In this document: positions 1 to 10,479 of the stretch, one piece after another
Numbering within the stretch: position 1 is the stretch's first letter
How the letters are laid out: each line of letters opens with the position of its first letter
Source of the DNA: Gammaproteobacteria bacterium
Lineage (GTDB): Bacteria; Pseudomonadota; Gammaproteobacteria; HK1
Reading direction: 5' to 3'
Length of the DNA: 56,024 nucleotides
Assembly: GCA_022826505.1 (NCBI GenBank)
Contig: JAJDUQ010000220.1
Location: forward strand, 1-56,024
The notes under the pieces: model-generated
What the model saw: the letters and a program-made list of their open reading frames with translations, nothing else
Databases searched by the model: none
Told to the model about the DNA's origin: nothing
Position numbers and translations under genes: made by a program

Positions 1-98
1 ATCGACATAATCAAGCATAGAGTCTGGATATCTCCTCCATTTACATGGACACAAAACAACAGAATCTCTGCCCAACAAATCGATGAGAATCAATGAGA

Positions 99-104
99 TA
101 TACT
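99..104 (+). promoter_or_regulatory. possible -10 element for the RTX gene
   Basis: TATACT matches five of six positions of a sigma70 -10 box and lies in the AT-rich leader of the RTX gene, about 50 bases before the start codon. No good -35 box is visible 16-18 bases upstream, so the promoter may need an activator or the match may be chance. The ribosome binding site that fixes the start is clear: AAGGAGAG at about 140-147, just before the ATG at 154. Confidence 0.3.
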
Positions 105-153
105 GAAACTACAGGAGATTTCTCTCGGAAGTTCAGATTAAGGAGAGACAGCC

Positions 154-2496
154 ATGTCGAATTGGTGGACTTATCGCGGCTTTGACGTCAGGGACATCCT
201 TAGCGGCAGGCTCAGTTTCTACGACCTTTCCAGACAACTCGACCTGGAGAGAGGTGGCTGGCACACCCACGATACCGATGTGGTCCGCGACAGCGCAAAG
301 GACAGTTATATCCACGTCGAATCGGGTGATGACTGGGTCTATGGCGGAGAAGGTCACGATATCGTCGACGGCTACACTGGCGACGATATCCTTCATGGAG
401 GCGCGGGTGACGATTTTCTGGACGGCGGACGCGGCGACGATGTCTTGTATGGCGGTACGGGAAGAGATGTTCTCTGGGGTGGTCGGGGGGCGGACACGTT
501 CGTCTATCGCGAGCGCAATTTTGGGGAAGACACGATACTGAAGTTCAAGAGCGGCGAGGGCGACAAGATCGACTTCCGTGGATCGGGTCTCACTTGGTCC
601 GATCTGAAGATTTCCGGTATTGCCGGCGGTGGCGTGATGGTCGATGCCGGAGGCGGTAACCGGATCGGGGTTCAAACTGCAGACTCGCTGGCGCAGACAG
701 ACTTCCTGTTCGGGGACGCGCCCGCAGACAAGGAACCGCCAGTCGATGACCGGCCTTTTATTTCGATCTCCGACGTGAGCGTCAACGAGGGTGAGACGGC
801 CACCGTCAGGATCGAATTGTCGAAAGCTTACGAAAAGGATGTTCAGGTTGGCGTCATGGCGAGGGATGATACCGCAGACGCACACGTAAGAAACTATGGA
901 CAAGACTTCAAGAACGATTGGAACGGTCTGTACGATCAGAATATTTTCGTAGAATACATAACCATCAAGGCGGGCCAGACCAGTGCGGATCTCACGTTCG
1001 AGACCGTACAGGACAGTCATGACGAAGAAAATGAGAGATTCTTCGTATCGTTGTCCGACCCGAAGAATGCAAGGTACGGGTCCGATCCCAGTGCTGTTGT
1101 GACCATCGTTGATGACGATGCCCCGCCCGAAGTCTCGATCGGAGATGTGACGGTCGCTGAAGACGGCACAGTGTCAATTGTCGTCGAGTTGTCTCAAGGG
1201 TCGGAAAGGAGCGTGGCGGTCGATTGGTCCATAGGTGAAGGACAGAAACATGAGCTGTGGTTCTCGAGCTCGAAAGGGGCTGGGGGAAGCATCAGCCAGT
1301 TGATCACGATCGATCCGGCCGGAACGGTCACGATGGCGGCGCTTGAGCCACCCCCTTATCACTGGATACCCCCCCGCATTTGGAATGAGTTCACGATCGA
1401 CCCCCTCGGCGACACTGGTTTCACGTTCACATTGTCGGATCCGACGAATGCCAGCCTCGGGCAGAAATCGAGCGTGACCATCGGCGACGACGGTCCTCCG
1501 GAGCTTTCGATAAGCGATGTGACGGTGACGGAGGGCGGTACGGCACAGTTGACCATCGAGCTGTCGCGTGCCGCGGACCAGAAGGTGGCGGTCTACTACC
1601 GGTGCGGGACAGAGGGCAGCGCGACCTGCAACGTGGACTATGTCGACGTGACCGGCGGTCAGTTTCCGCAGGTGGTGTTCGAGGCCGGCGAGACGAGCAA
1701 GGTGGTCACCGTCGATACCGTGAGCGACACCGAGCACGAAGGCGACGAGAGCTTCTCCATCGAGCTGTTCCATCCCTCCGACGGGGTGACGCTCGGTGCG
1801 AAGTCCTCCGCCACGGTGACGATTGTGGACGACGATGCGCCGCCGTCGGGGGCGGCGAAGCATCCTGATTCCGATGGGGACGACGCGCCGCGGTGGTTCT
1901 CGGGCGCGTCGGACGGCTCCGACGCCGGGACGCAACACGACGGCAGCCCGAGAGCCGGCGAGGGCGCGCCGAACACCGTCGTCGGCACGCGGTGGTCGGA
2001 CATCCTGGACGGCAGCGCTGGTGCGGACGAGATGAAGGGCCGCGCCGGGGACGACTTCCTGTACGGGAACGCGGGCGATGATGTCCTGTACGGCCATGCG
2101 GGGGCCGACCGTCTGTACGGCGGCGAGGGCGCCGACACCCTGGAAGGCGGCAGGGACGGTGACGAGCTCCGGGGCGGCGAGGGTAACGACACGCTGCTTG
2201 GCGGCAGCGGCGACGACCGTCTGGAGGGCGGTGCGGGCAACGACCGCCTCGTGGGCGGCGGCGGGAGCGACCGTTTCGTCTACAGGGCCGACGGTTTCGG
2301 GAACGACCGGATTGGCGGGTTCGAGGATGGAGTGGACCGGCTGGACTTCTCCGGGTCGGGGCTGACGTGGAGCGACCTTTCGGTGTCGAGCAACCGCCAG
2401 GGCGATGCGGTGGTGCGGGTGAGCGGCGCCGACGGCAAGATCGTTCTGGAGGGGATCGACGCGGCGCTCGTCGGCCAGGACGACTTCATCTTCTGA
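154..2496 (+). CDS. secreted RTX protein with Calx-beta domains
   Basis: Probable extracellular calcium-binding protein exported by type I secretion. It has no N-terminal signal peptide. Residues 57-112 and 613-706 carry glycine/aspartate nonapeptide repeats of the GGxGxDxLx type, which bind calcium in hemolysin/serralysin relatives. Between them lie three Calx-beta-like units (about 200-325, 326-446, 449-562), each starting near a DVxVxE motif and ending in a VTIVDDD-type strand; the middle one is irregular. The extreme C-terminus (LVGQDDFIF) is hydrophobic after acidic residues, as expected of a type I export signal. A copy of the C-terminal cap module is also present near the N-terminus (residues 113-188). 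A strong Shine-Dalgarno at about 140-147 supports this start. The convergent genes downstream are a type I exporter and are the likely transporter. The function of the mature protein (adhesion or matrix) is inferred only from architecture. Confidence 0.9.
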   Translation: MSNWWTYRGFDVRDILSGRLSFYDLSRQLDLERGGWHTHDTDVVRDSAKDSYIHVESGDDWVYGGEGHDIVDGYTGDDILHGGAGDDFLDGGRGDDVLYGGTGRDVLWGGRGADTFVYRERNFGEDTILKFKSGEGDKIDFRGSGLTWSDLKISGIAGGGVMVDAGGGNRIGVQTADSLAQTDFLFGDAPADKEPPVDDRPFISISDVSVNEGETATVRIELSKAYEKDVQVGVMARDDTADAHVRNYGQDFKNDWNGLYDQNIFVEYITIKAGQTSADLTFETVQDSHDEENERFFVSLSDPKNARYGSDPSAVVTIVDDDAPPEVSIGDVTVAEDGTVSIVVELSQGSERSVAVDWSIGEGQKHELWFSSSKGAGGSISQLITIDPAGTVTMAALEPPPYHWIPPRIWNEFTIDPLGDTGFTFTLSDPTNASLGQKSSVTIGDDGPPELSISDVTVTEGGTAQLTIELSRAADQKVAVYYRCGTEGSATCNVDYVDVTGGQFPQVVFEAGETSKVVTVDTVSDTEHEGDESFSIELFHPSDGVTLGAKSSATVTIVDDDAPPSGAAKHPDSDGDDAPRWFSGASDGSDAGTQHDGSPRAGEGAPNTVVGTRWSDILDGSAGADEMKGRAGDDFLYGNAGDDVLYGHAGADRLYGGEGADTLEGGRDGDELRGGEGNDTLLGGSGDDRLEGGAGNDRLVGGGGSDRFVYRADGFGNDRIGGFEDGVDRLDFSGSGLTWSDLSVSSNRQGDAVVRVSGADGKIVLEGIDAALVGQDDFIF

Positions 2497-2536
2497 GCGG
2501 ACGCCGTCCGAAGACGGGGACACGCGGTGTGCCGTA

Positions 2537-2557
2537 GGGAGGGCGGGCTTCCCTCCC
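2537..2557. terminator. hairpin between convergent genes
   Basis: GGGAGGG (2537-2543) pairs perfectly with CCCTCCC (2551-2557) around a 7-base loop, in the 109-base gap between the convergent RTX gene and the HlyD-type gene. There is no T-run on either side, so it is a bidirectional terminator candidate rather than a classical intrinsic terminator. Confidence 0.45.
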
Positions 2558-2605
2558 GCGCGGCAGCGCTCTCGGTCTCCGGCCTTCCCCGAGCGCCGCC
2601 TTTCT

Positions 2606-4012
2606 TCACTCCTCGCGGAGCGAGCGCTCGAAGTAGTCGGTGAGCGGCTTCACCAGGTAGCTCAGCGGCGAGCGCTCGCCGGTGCGCAGGTACGCCTCCA
2701 CCGGCATGCCCGGTGCGAGCGCGAGCGGCGCGACGGGTGCGGCACTCTCTCGCAGGCGTTCCGCCGCTCCCTCACCCTCGTCCAGCCAGCGGGCGAGAGC
2801 TGCCTCGGCCGAGGCCGCCCACGCGCCGAGGCCACCGCCGGCGTCCGGCTCGACCGGCGCACCAATGGCAATCTCCACCTCGTACCAGGACAGCCCGCTG
2901 CGCTCGTCGGTCAGCGCGTCGGCCGAGACGCGGGTCACCGTGCCGCCGTATTCCGGCGTGGTCCGCGCCGAGAAAGCGGAGAAGCGCAGCACCGCGTCCT
3001 GGCCCGGCCACACCTGATCGACATGGATGGGTTCAAGCTGGACCCTGACCGTGAACCCCGCCTCCTCCGGCACCACCTTGGCGACCGGTTCGCCGGGCTG
3101 GAGCACCTCGCCCATGGCCGAGACGGCGAGGTCGTGGACGATGCCCGCGACCGGCGCGCGCACTTCGAGCCGGCCGAGACGCACCCGCAGCCCCGCCAGG
3201 CGCTCGCGCACCGCGTTCTCGCGCGCCTGCACCTCCCGGGCCTCGGTCTCGGCCTCCTCGATGCGCCGGCTGCCGATCTGGAGGATCTGGGTCTCCAGCT
3301 CCGCAATGCGCCCGTGCGCCGCCGCGATACGGGCCGTGATGTCGCCGGCATCCCCTTCCAGCGCGGCCATGCGGCGTTCGAGCTCCAGCACCACGGGCCG
3401 TCGGGTCAGACCCTTGTCGAGCAGGCTCTGCCGTGCCTCGCGCTCCTCGTCCAGAAGACGGAGCTGACGCCGGAGCGCCTGCCCTTGCGCCTCGAAGCCG
3501 GCGATCTGGCGCCGGGTCTGCTCGATGCGCTCGCGAAGCTGCGCGACTAACCCCGCGCGGGTCTCGCGGCGCGCTTCGAACAGCCGCTGATGCCCCTCGA
3601 CCAACGCGCGTATCGCCGGGTGCGCGTCAGTCTCCGCGAGGAGCACCGGGTCCCATGCGATGGTCTCGGCGTCGCGGAACTCCGCCTCCAGCCGGTTGCG
3701 CCGAGCGACGAGGTCGAACAGCTCCGCTTCGAGCACGGACGCCTCCGAGCGCAGCAGCGCGCCGTCGATCCTCACCAGCACCTCGCCCGCCGCGACCCGG
3801 GCGCCGTCATGCACCAGAACCGCCGCCACCGTCCCGCCGTCGACATGCTCGACCGCCCGGTCGCCGCCTTCCGCCTCGACCCGGCCCACCGCGATCACCG
3901 CGCCCGAGAGCGAGGCGAACGCACCCCAGCCGAACAGCCCCCCGCACAGGAGACAGAGCGTGACGATGCCGAGCGTCAGCCCCCGGCGCACCGAGAAGGT
4001 CCGGTCGGTCAT
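2606..4012 (-). CDS. type I secretion membrane fusion protein (HlyD family)
   Basis: Periplasmic adaptor joining the inner-membrane ABC exporter to an outer-membrane channel. The 468-residue protein has a short cytoplasmic N-terminus, one membrane segment at about residues 13-32, a lipoyl-like half ([11 protein letters not shown]...[20 protein letters not shown]), a long charged coiled-coil region (about 85-270), the returning lipoyl half ([14 protein letters not shown]) and a beta-barrel domain. This is the normal PrtE/HlyD layout and length. Its start overlaps the stop of the ABC ATPase gene by 4 bases, so the two are co-translated. No TolC-type outer-membrane gene is present in the window. 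The likely cargo is the RTX protein encoded convergently at 154-2496. Confidence 0.92.
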   Translation of the reverse strand: MTDRTFSVRRGLTLGIVTLCLLCGGLFGWGAFASLSGAVIAVGRVEAEGGDRAVEHVDGGTVAAVLVHDGARVAAGEVLVRIDGALLRSEASVLEAELFDLVARRNRLEAEFRDAETIAWDPVLLAETDAHPAIRALVEGHQRLFEARRETRAGLVAQLRERIEQTRRQIAGFEAQGQALRRQLRLLDEEREARQSLLDKGLTRRPVVLELERRMAALEGDAGDITARIAAAHGRIAELETQILQIGSRRIEEAETEAREVQARENAVRERLAGLRVRLGRLEVRAPVAGIVHDLAVSAMGEVLQPGEPVAKVVPEEAGFTVRVQLEPIHVDQVWPGQDAVLRFSAFSARTTPEYGGTVTRVSADALTDERSGLSWYEVEIAIGAPVEPDAGGGLGAWAASAEAALARWLDEGEGAAERLRESAAPVAPLALAPGMPVEAYLRTGERSPLSYLVKPLTDYFERSLREE

Positions 4013-5772
4013 TCGCGCTTGTCGGTGAGCGCCGGCCGGACGCGACGCGGCAGCCGGGCGGGCTCGCCGCTCCGGCCCGGAAGGGCGTCATTCCGGGGCG
4101 CGGCGATGCGCCCATCGTTCATCAGGAACACCAGGTCGCACTGCGCGAATGCGCTCTGGCGGTGCGCGACGATGACCGCCGCGCTGCCGCGCTCCTTGAG
4201 CGTCGCGACCGCGACATCGAGCGCCTCGGCCCCGGCCCGGTCGAGATGCGCATCCGGCTCGTCCAGGATCACCACCGCGGGATCGTTGAAGAACGCCCGC
4301 GCGAGCGCGATGCGCTGGCGCTGTCCGCCCGAGAGCGCCGCCCCTCCGGAGGTCACCGGGAAGTTGTAGCCCCCGGGCAACGCGAGGATCATCTCGTGCG
4401 CCGCCGCCAGCCGCGCCGCCTGCACCACCGCCTCCGGGTCGGGGTCCGGCATCAGCCGCGCGATGTTCTCCGCCACCGTGGCGTCGAACAGCACGACCTC
4501 CTGCGGCAGCCAGCCGATATGGAACGCGCGGGCTTCGTCCGCATACTGGTCGAGCGCCGCGCCGTCGAGCGTCACCTTGCCCGAAGCCGCCGGCCACACC
4601 CCGGCGAGCGCCCGCGCGAGCGTCGACTTGCCCGAGCCCGATGGGCCGGTAATGCCGATCGCCCGGCCGGGCTCCAGACGCAGCGACGCGTTCCACACCG
4701 TGGGCCGCTCCGCCCCCGGCGGCACCACGACCACATCGCGCGCCTCGAGCAGCGCCCGCGTCACCGGCAGCGGCATCGGCTCGGCCTCCTCCGGTGTCTC
4801 CGCCAGCAGTCGCGCCAGCGCCTTGCGCGCCCGCAACGCGCGCTGCAGCACCGGCCACTGCCCGATCGCGAGGTCGACCGGCGCCAGCGCCCGCCCGAGC
4901 AGGATCGAGGCCGCGATCATCACCCCGGGCGTCACCTCGCCCCGGATGGCGAGCCATGCCCCGAGCCCGAGCATCATCGACTGCAGGAACAGCCTGAGCG
5001 TGCGCGAGGTGACCGCGTAGCCGCCGCCCCGGTCCGAGGCGGCGATGGTGGCCACGAGCGCGCGGCTGCGCAGCGTTCCCGTGCGCGCCACCGCCGCGCG
5101 GCGCATGCCGAGGCCCCGCACCGTCTCGCCGCCCGCGCGGAACTGCTCCGCCGCATGCAGCGCCGCTTCGCCCATCTCGCCTGCCTCCGCCTGGAGCCGC
5201 GACGTGCGTATCTGGTTCGCAAGCGCGACCGCGACCAGCAGCGCCCCCGAGACCACCGCCAGCACCCCGAGCAGCCAGTGGAACACGAAGAGCACGGACA
5301 GAAACACCGGCGTCCACGGCGCGTCGAAGAACGCGAACGGCCCCTGCCCGGAGGCGAAACGCTGCATCGCCTCCAGATCCCGCAGCCCCGTCTCCGGCTC
5401 CGCGCGCGCCCCGGGCGAGCGCCCGGCCCGGGTGAGGATTGCCCCCAGCACCCGCGCATCGAGCCGGTCCTGGAAGCGCGAGCCGATCCGCGCCAGCACC
5501 CGGCCCCGGGCGTGGTCCAGCAGACCCATCATCAGGAACAGGAAGGCGGTGATCGCCACCAGGGCCAGCAGCGTCGCCTCCGAGCGCGAGGTCAGCACCC
5601 GGTCGTAGAGCTGGAGCATGAACAGCGGGCCGGTCAGCATCAGCAGATTGACGAAGGCGCTGAACAGCCCGATCCAGACCAGCAGGCTGCGGCTCGCGGA
5701 GAGCGCGGCGCGGATCTCCGCGCGGCCGCCCTCGCGCTCCGATGTTCGCCGTCCGCCGTCCGCGTCCCTCAT
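4009..5772 (-). CDS. type I secretion permease/ATPase (PrtD-like)
   Basis: Inner-membrane ABC exporter with fused transmembrane and nucleotide-binding domains, energising type I secretion. From the chosen ATG at 5772 it has 587 residues: a five- or six-helix transmembrane half (about 30-300) and an ATPase half with Walker A ([10 protein letters not shown]), signature ([14 protein letters not shown]) and Walker B ([12 protein letters not shown]). The frame is open further upstream to 5844, but homologous sequence begins only shortly before the first membrane helix, so the inner ATG is preferred. It overlaps the adaptor gene downstream by 4 bases. The lack of an N-terminal C39-type domain fits the PrtD/AprD group, which exports RTX-type proteins with C-terminal signals. 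Confidence 0.92.
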   Translation of the reverse strand: MRDADGGRRTSEREGGRAEIRAALSASRSLLVWIGLFSAFVNLLMLTGPLFMLQLYDRVLTSRSEATLLALVAITAFLFLMMGLLDHARGRVLARIGSRFQDRLDARVLGAILTRAGRSPGARAEPETGLRDLEAMQRFASGQGPFAFFDAPWTPVFLSVLFVFHWLLGVLAVVSGALLVAVALANQIRTSRLQAEAGEMGEAALHAAEQFRAGGETVRGLGMRRAAVARTGTLRSRALVATIAASDRGGGYAVTSRTLRLFLQSMMLGLGAWLAIRGEVTPGVMIAASILLGRALAPVDLAIGQWPVLQRALRARKALARLLAETPEEAEPMPLPVTRALLEARDVVVVPPGAERPTVWNASLRLEPGRAIGITGPSGSGKSTLARALAGVWPAASGKVTLDGAALDQYADEARAFHIGWLPQEVVLFDATVAENIARLMPDPDPEAVVQAARLAAAHEMILALPGGYNFPVTSGGAALSGGQRQRIALARAFFNDPAVVILDEPDAHLDRAGAEALDVAVATLKERGSAAVIVAHRQSAFAQCDLVFLMNDGRIAAPRNDALPGRSGEPARLPRRVRPALTDKRE

Positions 5773-6056
5773 GCCGATGAGCCGCCAAACCAAGTTTGCC
5801 CTGCGCGACCGATCGCGGTCTCGACGCATCCCGTGCCGCCACACATCCGGCCGCGCTTGTGGAGGTCACGGTAGCCGACGCGGATGCGTGGTTCAATGCG
5901 CTCGCCCGGGCGGTGCAGGGCCATGTCAAGCTGCAAATCGAGCTGGACACAGGGGGGGGTCGATGCGCCCGGGAAACGGCCTGTGAGGCACTCGCTTTCG
6001 ATACTGACGGGCCTTCGCGATGATCGCGGCGGCCCCACCCCCCGGCAATCCCGCGG

Positions 6057-8753
6057 TCAGTGCGCCTCGTCCCAGTTTTTCCCCTCTCCCACGTCGACCA
6101 CCAGCGGCACCGAGAGCTCCGCCGCGGCACCACTCATGCGCTCGCGGATGATCGGCGTCACGTCGCCGACCGCGTCGTTCGCCACCTCGAACACCAGTTC
6201 GTCGTGCACCTGCATGATCATGCGCACCGGCGCCCCGGAATCGGCGATCCAGGCGTCGAGATCGAGCATCGCGCGCTTGATGATGTCGGCCGCGGTCCCC
6301 TGCATCGGGGCGTTGATCGCGGTCCGCTCCGCGTACTGGCGGCGGTGGATGTTGCTCGACTTGATCTCCGGCAGGTAGAGGCGCCGGCCGAACACCGTCT
6401 CCACGTACCCCCGATCGCGCGCACTCTCGCGCGTCGCGTCCATGAACGCCTTGACGCCCGGATAGCGCGAGAAGTACAGGTCGACGTAGCTCTGCGCCTC
6501 GCCGCGCTCGATCCCGAGCTGGCGGGCGAGTCCGAACGCGGACATCCCGTAGATGAGGCCGAAGTTGATCGCCTTGGCGCTGCGACGTTGCTCGTCGGTG
6601 ACTTGCGCGGAACCACCCGCGAACACCTCGGCCGCGGTCGCCCGGTGGATGTCGGCGCCCGACGCGAACGCGTCGCGCAGCCCCGCGTCGCCGGAGAGGT
6701 GCGCCATGATTCGCAGCTCGATCTGGGAGTAGTCCGCCGCGACCATCGTGAACCCGGGGTCGGGGACGAACGCCTGCCGAATCCGCCGGCCCTCGTGGGT
6801 GCGCACCGGAATGTTCTGCAGGTTCGGGTCGGAAGAGGACAGCCGTCCGGTGGAGGCGACCGCCTGGTGGTAGCTGGTGTGGACGCGGCCGGTGGCGGGA
6901 TTCACGCATGCCGGCAGGGCGTCGGTGTAGGTCGACTTCAGCTTGGCGACGGCCCGGTGCTCGAGGATGAGCCTCGGCAGCGCGTGGTCGAAGGCGAGCT
7001 CCTGCAGCACCGACTCCGCCGTCGACGGTTGGCCCTTGGGCGTCTTGGCGCGCACCGGCAGGGCGAGCTTGTCGAACAGGATCGTCCTGATCTGCAGCGC
7101 CGACCCGAGGTTGAACGGCCCGCCTGCGCTCTCGTGGGCGGACGCCTCGATCTCGCGCATCCGATCGGCAAGCTCCGCACTCTGCTGGTTGAGCAGGCGG
7201 ACGTCGATACGCACCCCGTTGCGCTCCACGCGCGAGAGCACCGGCACGAGCGGCACCTCCACCGTGTCGCACAGCGTCGCGAGCGACGGCTGCTCCTCGA
7301 GCCGTGGGCGCAGCACCCGGTGAAGGCGCAGGGTGACGTCCGCGTCCTCCGCCGCGTAGGGCCCCGCATCCTCGACCGGGATCTGGTTGAACGTGAGCTG
7401 CTTCGCGCCCTTGCCGGCGATGTCCTCGAAGTGGATGGTGCGGTGGCCGAGGTACTTCAGCGCCAGCGAGTCCATGTCGTGCCGGGTCGCGGTGCTGTCG
7501 AGCACGTAAGACTCCAGCATGGTGTCGAACTCGATTCCGGCCAGGTGGATTCCGGCGCGGGCCAGCACGCTCATGTCGTACTTGAGGTTCTGGCCGATCT
7601 TGGCCGGGCGCTGCGACTCGAGAATCGGACGCAGCTTCCCGAGCACCAGCTCCGGCGCGAGCTGCTCCGGCGCGCCCGTGTAGTCGTGTCCGAAGGGAAC
7701 GTAGGCGGCGTGCCCGGGCTCGACCGCAAACGACACCCCGACCAGATCCGCCTGCATGTAGTCGAGGCTCGTGGTTTCCGTGTCGAACGCGATCGCGTCC
7801 GCGGCGCCGAGGCGCTCGATCCAGGCATCGAGAGCCGCCTCCTCCAGCACCGTTTCGTACTTCGCGGCGGGTGCTTCGGCCGGCGCGTCGCCGCCGGCGT
7901 CGAGCAACTCGCCGAGCCACGTCCTGAACTCCAGCTCGCCGTAGAGCGTCTTCAGCGTGTCGGTATCCGGCTCGACGAGCTCGAGGTCGAGCGGGCCGAC
8001 CTCCAGCGGCACGTCGCGGCGGATCGTCACCAGCTCCTTCGAGAGCGGAATCCGGTCGAGGCTGGCCCGCAGGTTCTCCCCCACCTTGCCCTTGATCTCG
8101 TCCGCGTGCGCGACGAGGTTTTCCAGGGTCCCGTACGCGGCAAGCCACTTCGAGGCGGTCTTCGGTCCCACCTTGGGCACTCCCGGGACGTTGTCCACCG
8201 TATCGCCGACGAGCGCGAGGTAGTCGACGATGGACTCGGGCGGCACGCCGAACTTGGCTTTCACCCCGGGCGCGTCGAGCACCGCATCGTCCAGGTTGTT
8301 GACCATGGTGACGCGCTCGTCCACGAGCTGGGCCATGTCCTTGTCGCCGGTGCAGACGAGGACATCGAGTCCCGCCTCCCGGGCCTGCTCGGCGAGGGTG
8401 CCGATGACGTCGTCGGCCTCCACTCCCCCCTCCACCAGCATGGGGAATCCAAGCGCGCGCACGATGGCGTGGATGGATTCGAGCTGCGAGCGCAGCTCCG
8501 CCGGCATGGGCGGGCGGTTCGCCTTGTACTCGGGATAGAGATCGTCGCGGAACGTCTTGCCCTTCGCGTCGAAGACCACCGCCGCGAGCTCGGGCTGAAC
8601 CTCCGCCTCGAGCCGCTTCAGCATGTTCGTCATGCCGTACGCGGCGCCGGTGGGCCGGCCCTTGGAGTTGGTGAGCGAGGGCATCGCGTGGAAGGCGCGA
8701 TACAGGTACGAGGAACCGTCCACCAGGACGAGACGGCGACGCGTCGCTGACAT
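6057..8753 (-). CDS. polA: DNA polymerase I
   Basis: Repair and Okazaki-fragment-processing polymerase, 898 residues, close to the usual 900-930. Domain order is complete: an N-terminal 5'-3' exonuclease starting LVLVDGSSYLYRAFHA with EADD and CTGDKDMAQLV motifs; a 3'-5' exonuclease region with the FDTETT metal site (about residue 322), so proofreading looks intact; and a family A polymerase with motif A (VAADYSQIELR), the finger helix (RRSAKAINFGLIYGMSAFG) and motif C (MQVHDELVFEV). It appears to be a single-gene unit: the next gene upstream on this strand is distant, and the type I exporter lies 284 bases downstream. Confidence 0.97.
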   Translation of the reverse strand: MSATRRRLVLVDGSSYLYRAFHAMPSLTNSKGRPTGAAYGMTNMLKRLEAEVQPELAAVVFDAKGKTFRDDLYPEYKANRPPMPAELRSQLESIHAIVRALGFPMLVEGGVEADDVIGTLAEQAREAGLDVLVCTGDKDMAQLVDERVTMVNNLDDAVLDAPGVKAKFGVPPESIVDYLALVGDTVDNVPGVPKVGPKTASKWLAAYGTLENLVAHADEIKGKVGENLRASLDRIPLSKELVTIRRDVPLEVGPLDLELVEPDTDTLKTLYGELEFRTWLGELLDAGGDAPAEAPAAKYETVLEEAALDAWIERLGAADAIAFDTETTSLDYMQADLVGVSFAVEPGHAAYVPFGHDYTGAPEQLAPELVLGKLRPILESQRPAKIGQNLKYDMSVLARAGIHLAGIEFDTMLESYVLDSTATRHDMDSLALKYLGHRTIHFEDIAGKGAKQLTFNQIPVEDAGPYAAEDADVTLRLHRVLRPRLEEQPSLATLCDTVEVPLVPVLSRVERNGVRIDVRLLNQQSAELADRMREIEASAHESAGGPFNLGSALQIRTILFDKLALPVRAKTPKGQPSTAESVLQELAFDHALPRLILEHRAVAKLKSTYTDALPACVNPATGRVHTSYHQAVASTGRLSSSDPNLQNIPVRTHEGRRIRQAFVPDPGFTMVAADYSQIELRIMAHLSGDAGLRDAFASGADIHRATAAEVFAGGSAQVTDEQRRSAKAINFGLIYGMSAFGLARQLGIERGEAQSYVDLYFSRYPGVKAFMDATRESARDRGYVETVFGRRLYLPEIKSSNIHRRQYAERTAINAPMQGTAADIIKRAMLDLDAWIADSGAPVRMIMQVHDELVFEVANDAVGDVTPIIRERMSGAAAELSVPLVVDVGEGKNWDEAH

Positions 8754-9178
8754 GGGGCTTCCGCCTGGAGCTCATTGGGCGCCGACGGCGGCGCGAAGCA
8801 TTCAGTATAGCGCCCGGCGCCCGACGTGCTCGGGGCTCGACCACGCCGCTGCAAGACGGCGGCTTGCCCCTACACGGACGCCAGCAGTTCGAAATCGGAA
8901 TCCGCAGTATCCAGTGCAGCGCCGTGGCGGAGGGGGCGGCGATCACCGATGCGTGCCGTCTGGGGCTGGAACAGCTTGGCTACAAATCGGTCCGAGTCTA
9001 GAATGGCTCTCAAGACATACCTGTAAAGGCTCGATTTGGCCGGAACCTGCCAACGAAACCGAGACGCGAGGGCAGACCCTTGCCGTGCGGACCGCGGCGT
9101 CGCAGCCGGGACCGGCGGGTTGATCCCCACTACTGCGTGAATTCCACGGACGGTGGGCAACCTGTCAGGAGCCAAGAG
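8754..9178. other. 425-base intergenic region, polA / DUF2236 gene
   Basis: The region lies between two divergent genes and must hold their promoters. I see no credible ORF, RNA gene or long repeat in it. At its right end AGGAG (9167-9171) sits 7 bases before the ATG at 9179 and decides that start. Confidence 0.5.
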
Positions 9179-10336
9179 ATGACACAGCCACCATCAGCGT
9201 ACGCGGAGGGTTACGCGAAGGCCCGTCGTCACGATCAGGCTGCGGCCGACAACTACATCAGGCACACCACCATCGGCGACCCGGCGCTCGACCCGGTCAT
9301 GGAGGAGCTCTCGTCGCTGTCTCCCGCGCTTCTGCACCACTTCATCTGGGCCGGCGTCGAGCAGCAGCACGACGTTCTGCACAAGGCGCCGCAGGCCCTG
9401 CGCGATTTCTTCCAGGCTCTCGACGAGCCTCCTCCCTGGCTCGACCACGATGCCTTTCGCCCTGGAGTCCGCGCCTTCCACGCAAACGTGGACCTCATGC
9501 TCGTCGCGTTCGTCACGGGGGTGCTGGTGGAGGGCTTTTCGACGCTGATCGCCAAGTCTTTCAACATGACCGGGCGAGTGTCCAGGACCAGCAGACGCCT
9601 CCAGCAGAACAACCGGCAGTTGATGGACATCTTCTTTCCCGGCGGCCTGCAGAGGGAGAACGACGGATGGAAGCTGTCCACCCGCGTTCGCATCGTTCAT
9701 GCTCGAATCAGGTCCCTGCTGAACAAGTCGGAGGACTGGGATCACGACGCCTGGGGCACGCCGGTCAGTGCGGCGCACCTGGGGTTTGCCATCTCCATCT
9801 TTTCCAGGCGCCTGCTGGAGTACTCGCTGCGGGTGGGCGCGCAATTCAACGAGGAGGAAAAGGCGAGTGTGCTCAGTATCTGGCGCTACAGCGGCTATCT
9901 CATGGGGATCCCCGAAACCATTCTCTACACCACCGGCGCGGAGGCCAAGGAGGTCTACGAAGTCGGATACATGTGCGAGCCGGCGCCGGACGCCGATTCG
10001 ATCGCCGTGGCGAACGGGTTGATTCAAGCCATTCCGAAGGTTGTGGATGTCACGGATCCGGCCGAAATTCAAAGCGTGACCAATCTGGCCTACCGACTTT
10101 CCAGGGCTCTCATCGGAAACCGGCTCGCCGATCGGTTCGACTATCCGAAAACCCCCGTCTTCGGGACGCTGTTCCTCTTTCGGACGAAGCAACGCGTTCT
10201 GCGAATGCTGAAGGGAGGGCAAATGGTCAGATCGGGCAATTTTTCTCAGCTTCTCCAGATTTCCGCGTATGACGACTACGGGCTGACCTACGAGCTGCCC
10301 GACCACGAAAAGCACTCCATGTCGAATCCGTGGTGA
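9179..10336 (+). CDS. DUF2236 / MpaB-type oxygenase family protein
   Basis: Member of the family that includes the fungal MpaB oxygenase and the rubber oxygenase Lcp (heme-type oxygenases). Visible features are a PxxW segment near residue 90, a hydrophobic helix (LMLVAFVTGVLVEGFSTLIAKSF shortened here by family resemblance), a predicted helix-rich fold and the FxxRRLLEYSLRVG and WRYSGYLMGIPE segments seen in DUF2236 proteins. The 385-residue length is normal. The start at 9179 follows a good AGGAG; an ATG about 100 bases upstream in frame is preceded by non-homologous sequence. It is followed by a co-directional RND/MMPL transporter, so a role in lipid or terpenoid oxidation is possible, but the substrate cannot be read from the sequence. 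Confidence 0.75.
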   Translation: MTQPPSAYAEGYAKARRHDQAAADNYIRHTTIGDPALDPVMEELSSLSPALLHHFIWAGVEQQHDVLHKAPQALRDFFQALDEPPPWLDHDAFRPGVRAFHANVDLMLVAFVTGVLVEGFSTLIAKSFNMTGRVSRTSRRLQQNNRQLMDIFFPGGLQRENDGWKLSTRVRIVHARIRSLLNKSEDWDHDAWGTPVSAAHLGFAISIFSRRLLEYSLRVGAQFNEEEKASVLSIWRYSGYLMGIPETILYTTGAEAKEVYEVGYMCEPAPDADSIAVANGLIQAIPKVVDVTDPAEIQSVTNLAYRLSRALIGNRLADRFDYPKTPVFGTLFLFRTKQRVLRMLKGGQMVRSGNFSQLLQISAYDDYGLTYELPDHEKHSMSNPW

Positions 10337-10479
10337 GTGGTGGCTGCGTTTCGGTGCGGACTCCTCCGCCCGGTGCCGGGAAGCCGGAGATTGGGCTCGA
10401 TGGAAGGGAGCGACCCGCGGGTGGCGGTGTCGATGGCGCCGTGCGTCCGCACCGGTAAGCCCGCCGTCACCGGCCGCCG

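Noticed and set aside
4088..6133. A 681-codon minus-strand frame overlapping the ABC exporter gene
   Set aside because: It is frame-shifted relative to the PrtD-like gene, is Gly/Ala/Arg-rich and has no domain signal.
6060..8750. An 896-codon open frame on the plus strand opposite polA
   Set aside because: It mirrors the polA codons, has no recognisable family and is rich in Arg/His/Gly/Leu as expected of antisense frames at high GC; polA has all its motifs.
8754..9178. A tRNA or small RNA gene in the gap after polA
   Set aside because: No cloverleaf-compatible sequence or clear promoter/terminator pair was found by eye; a tRNA scan would settle it.
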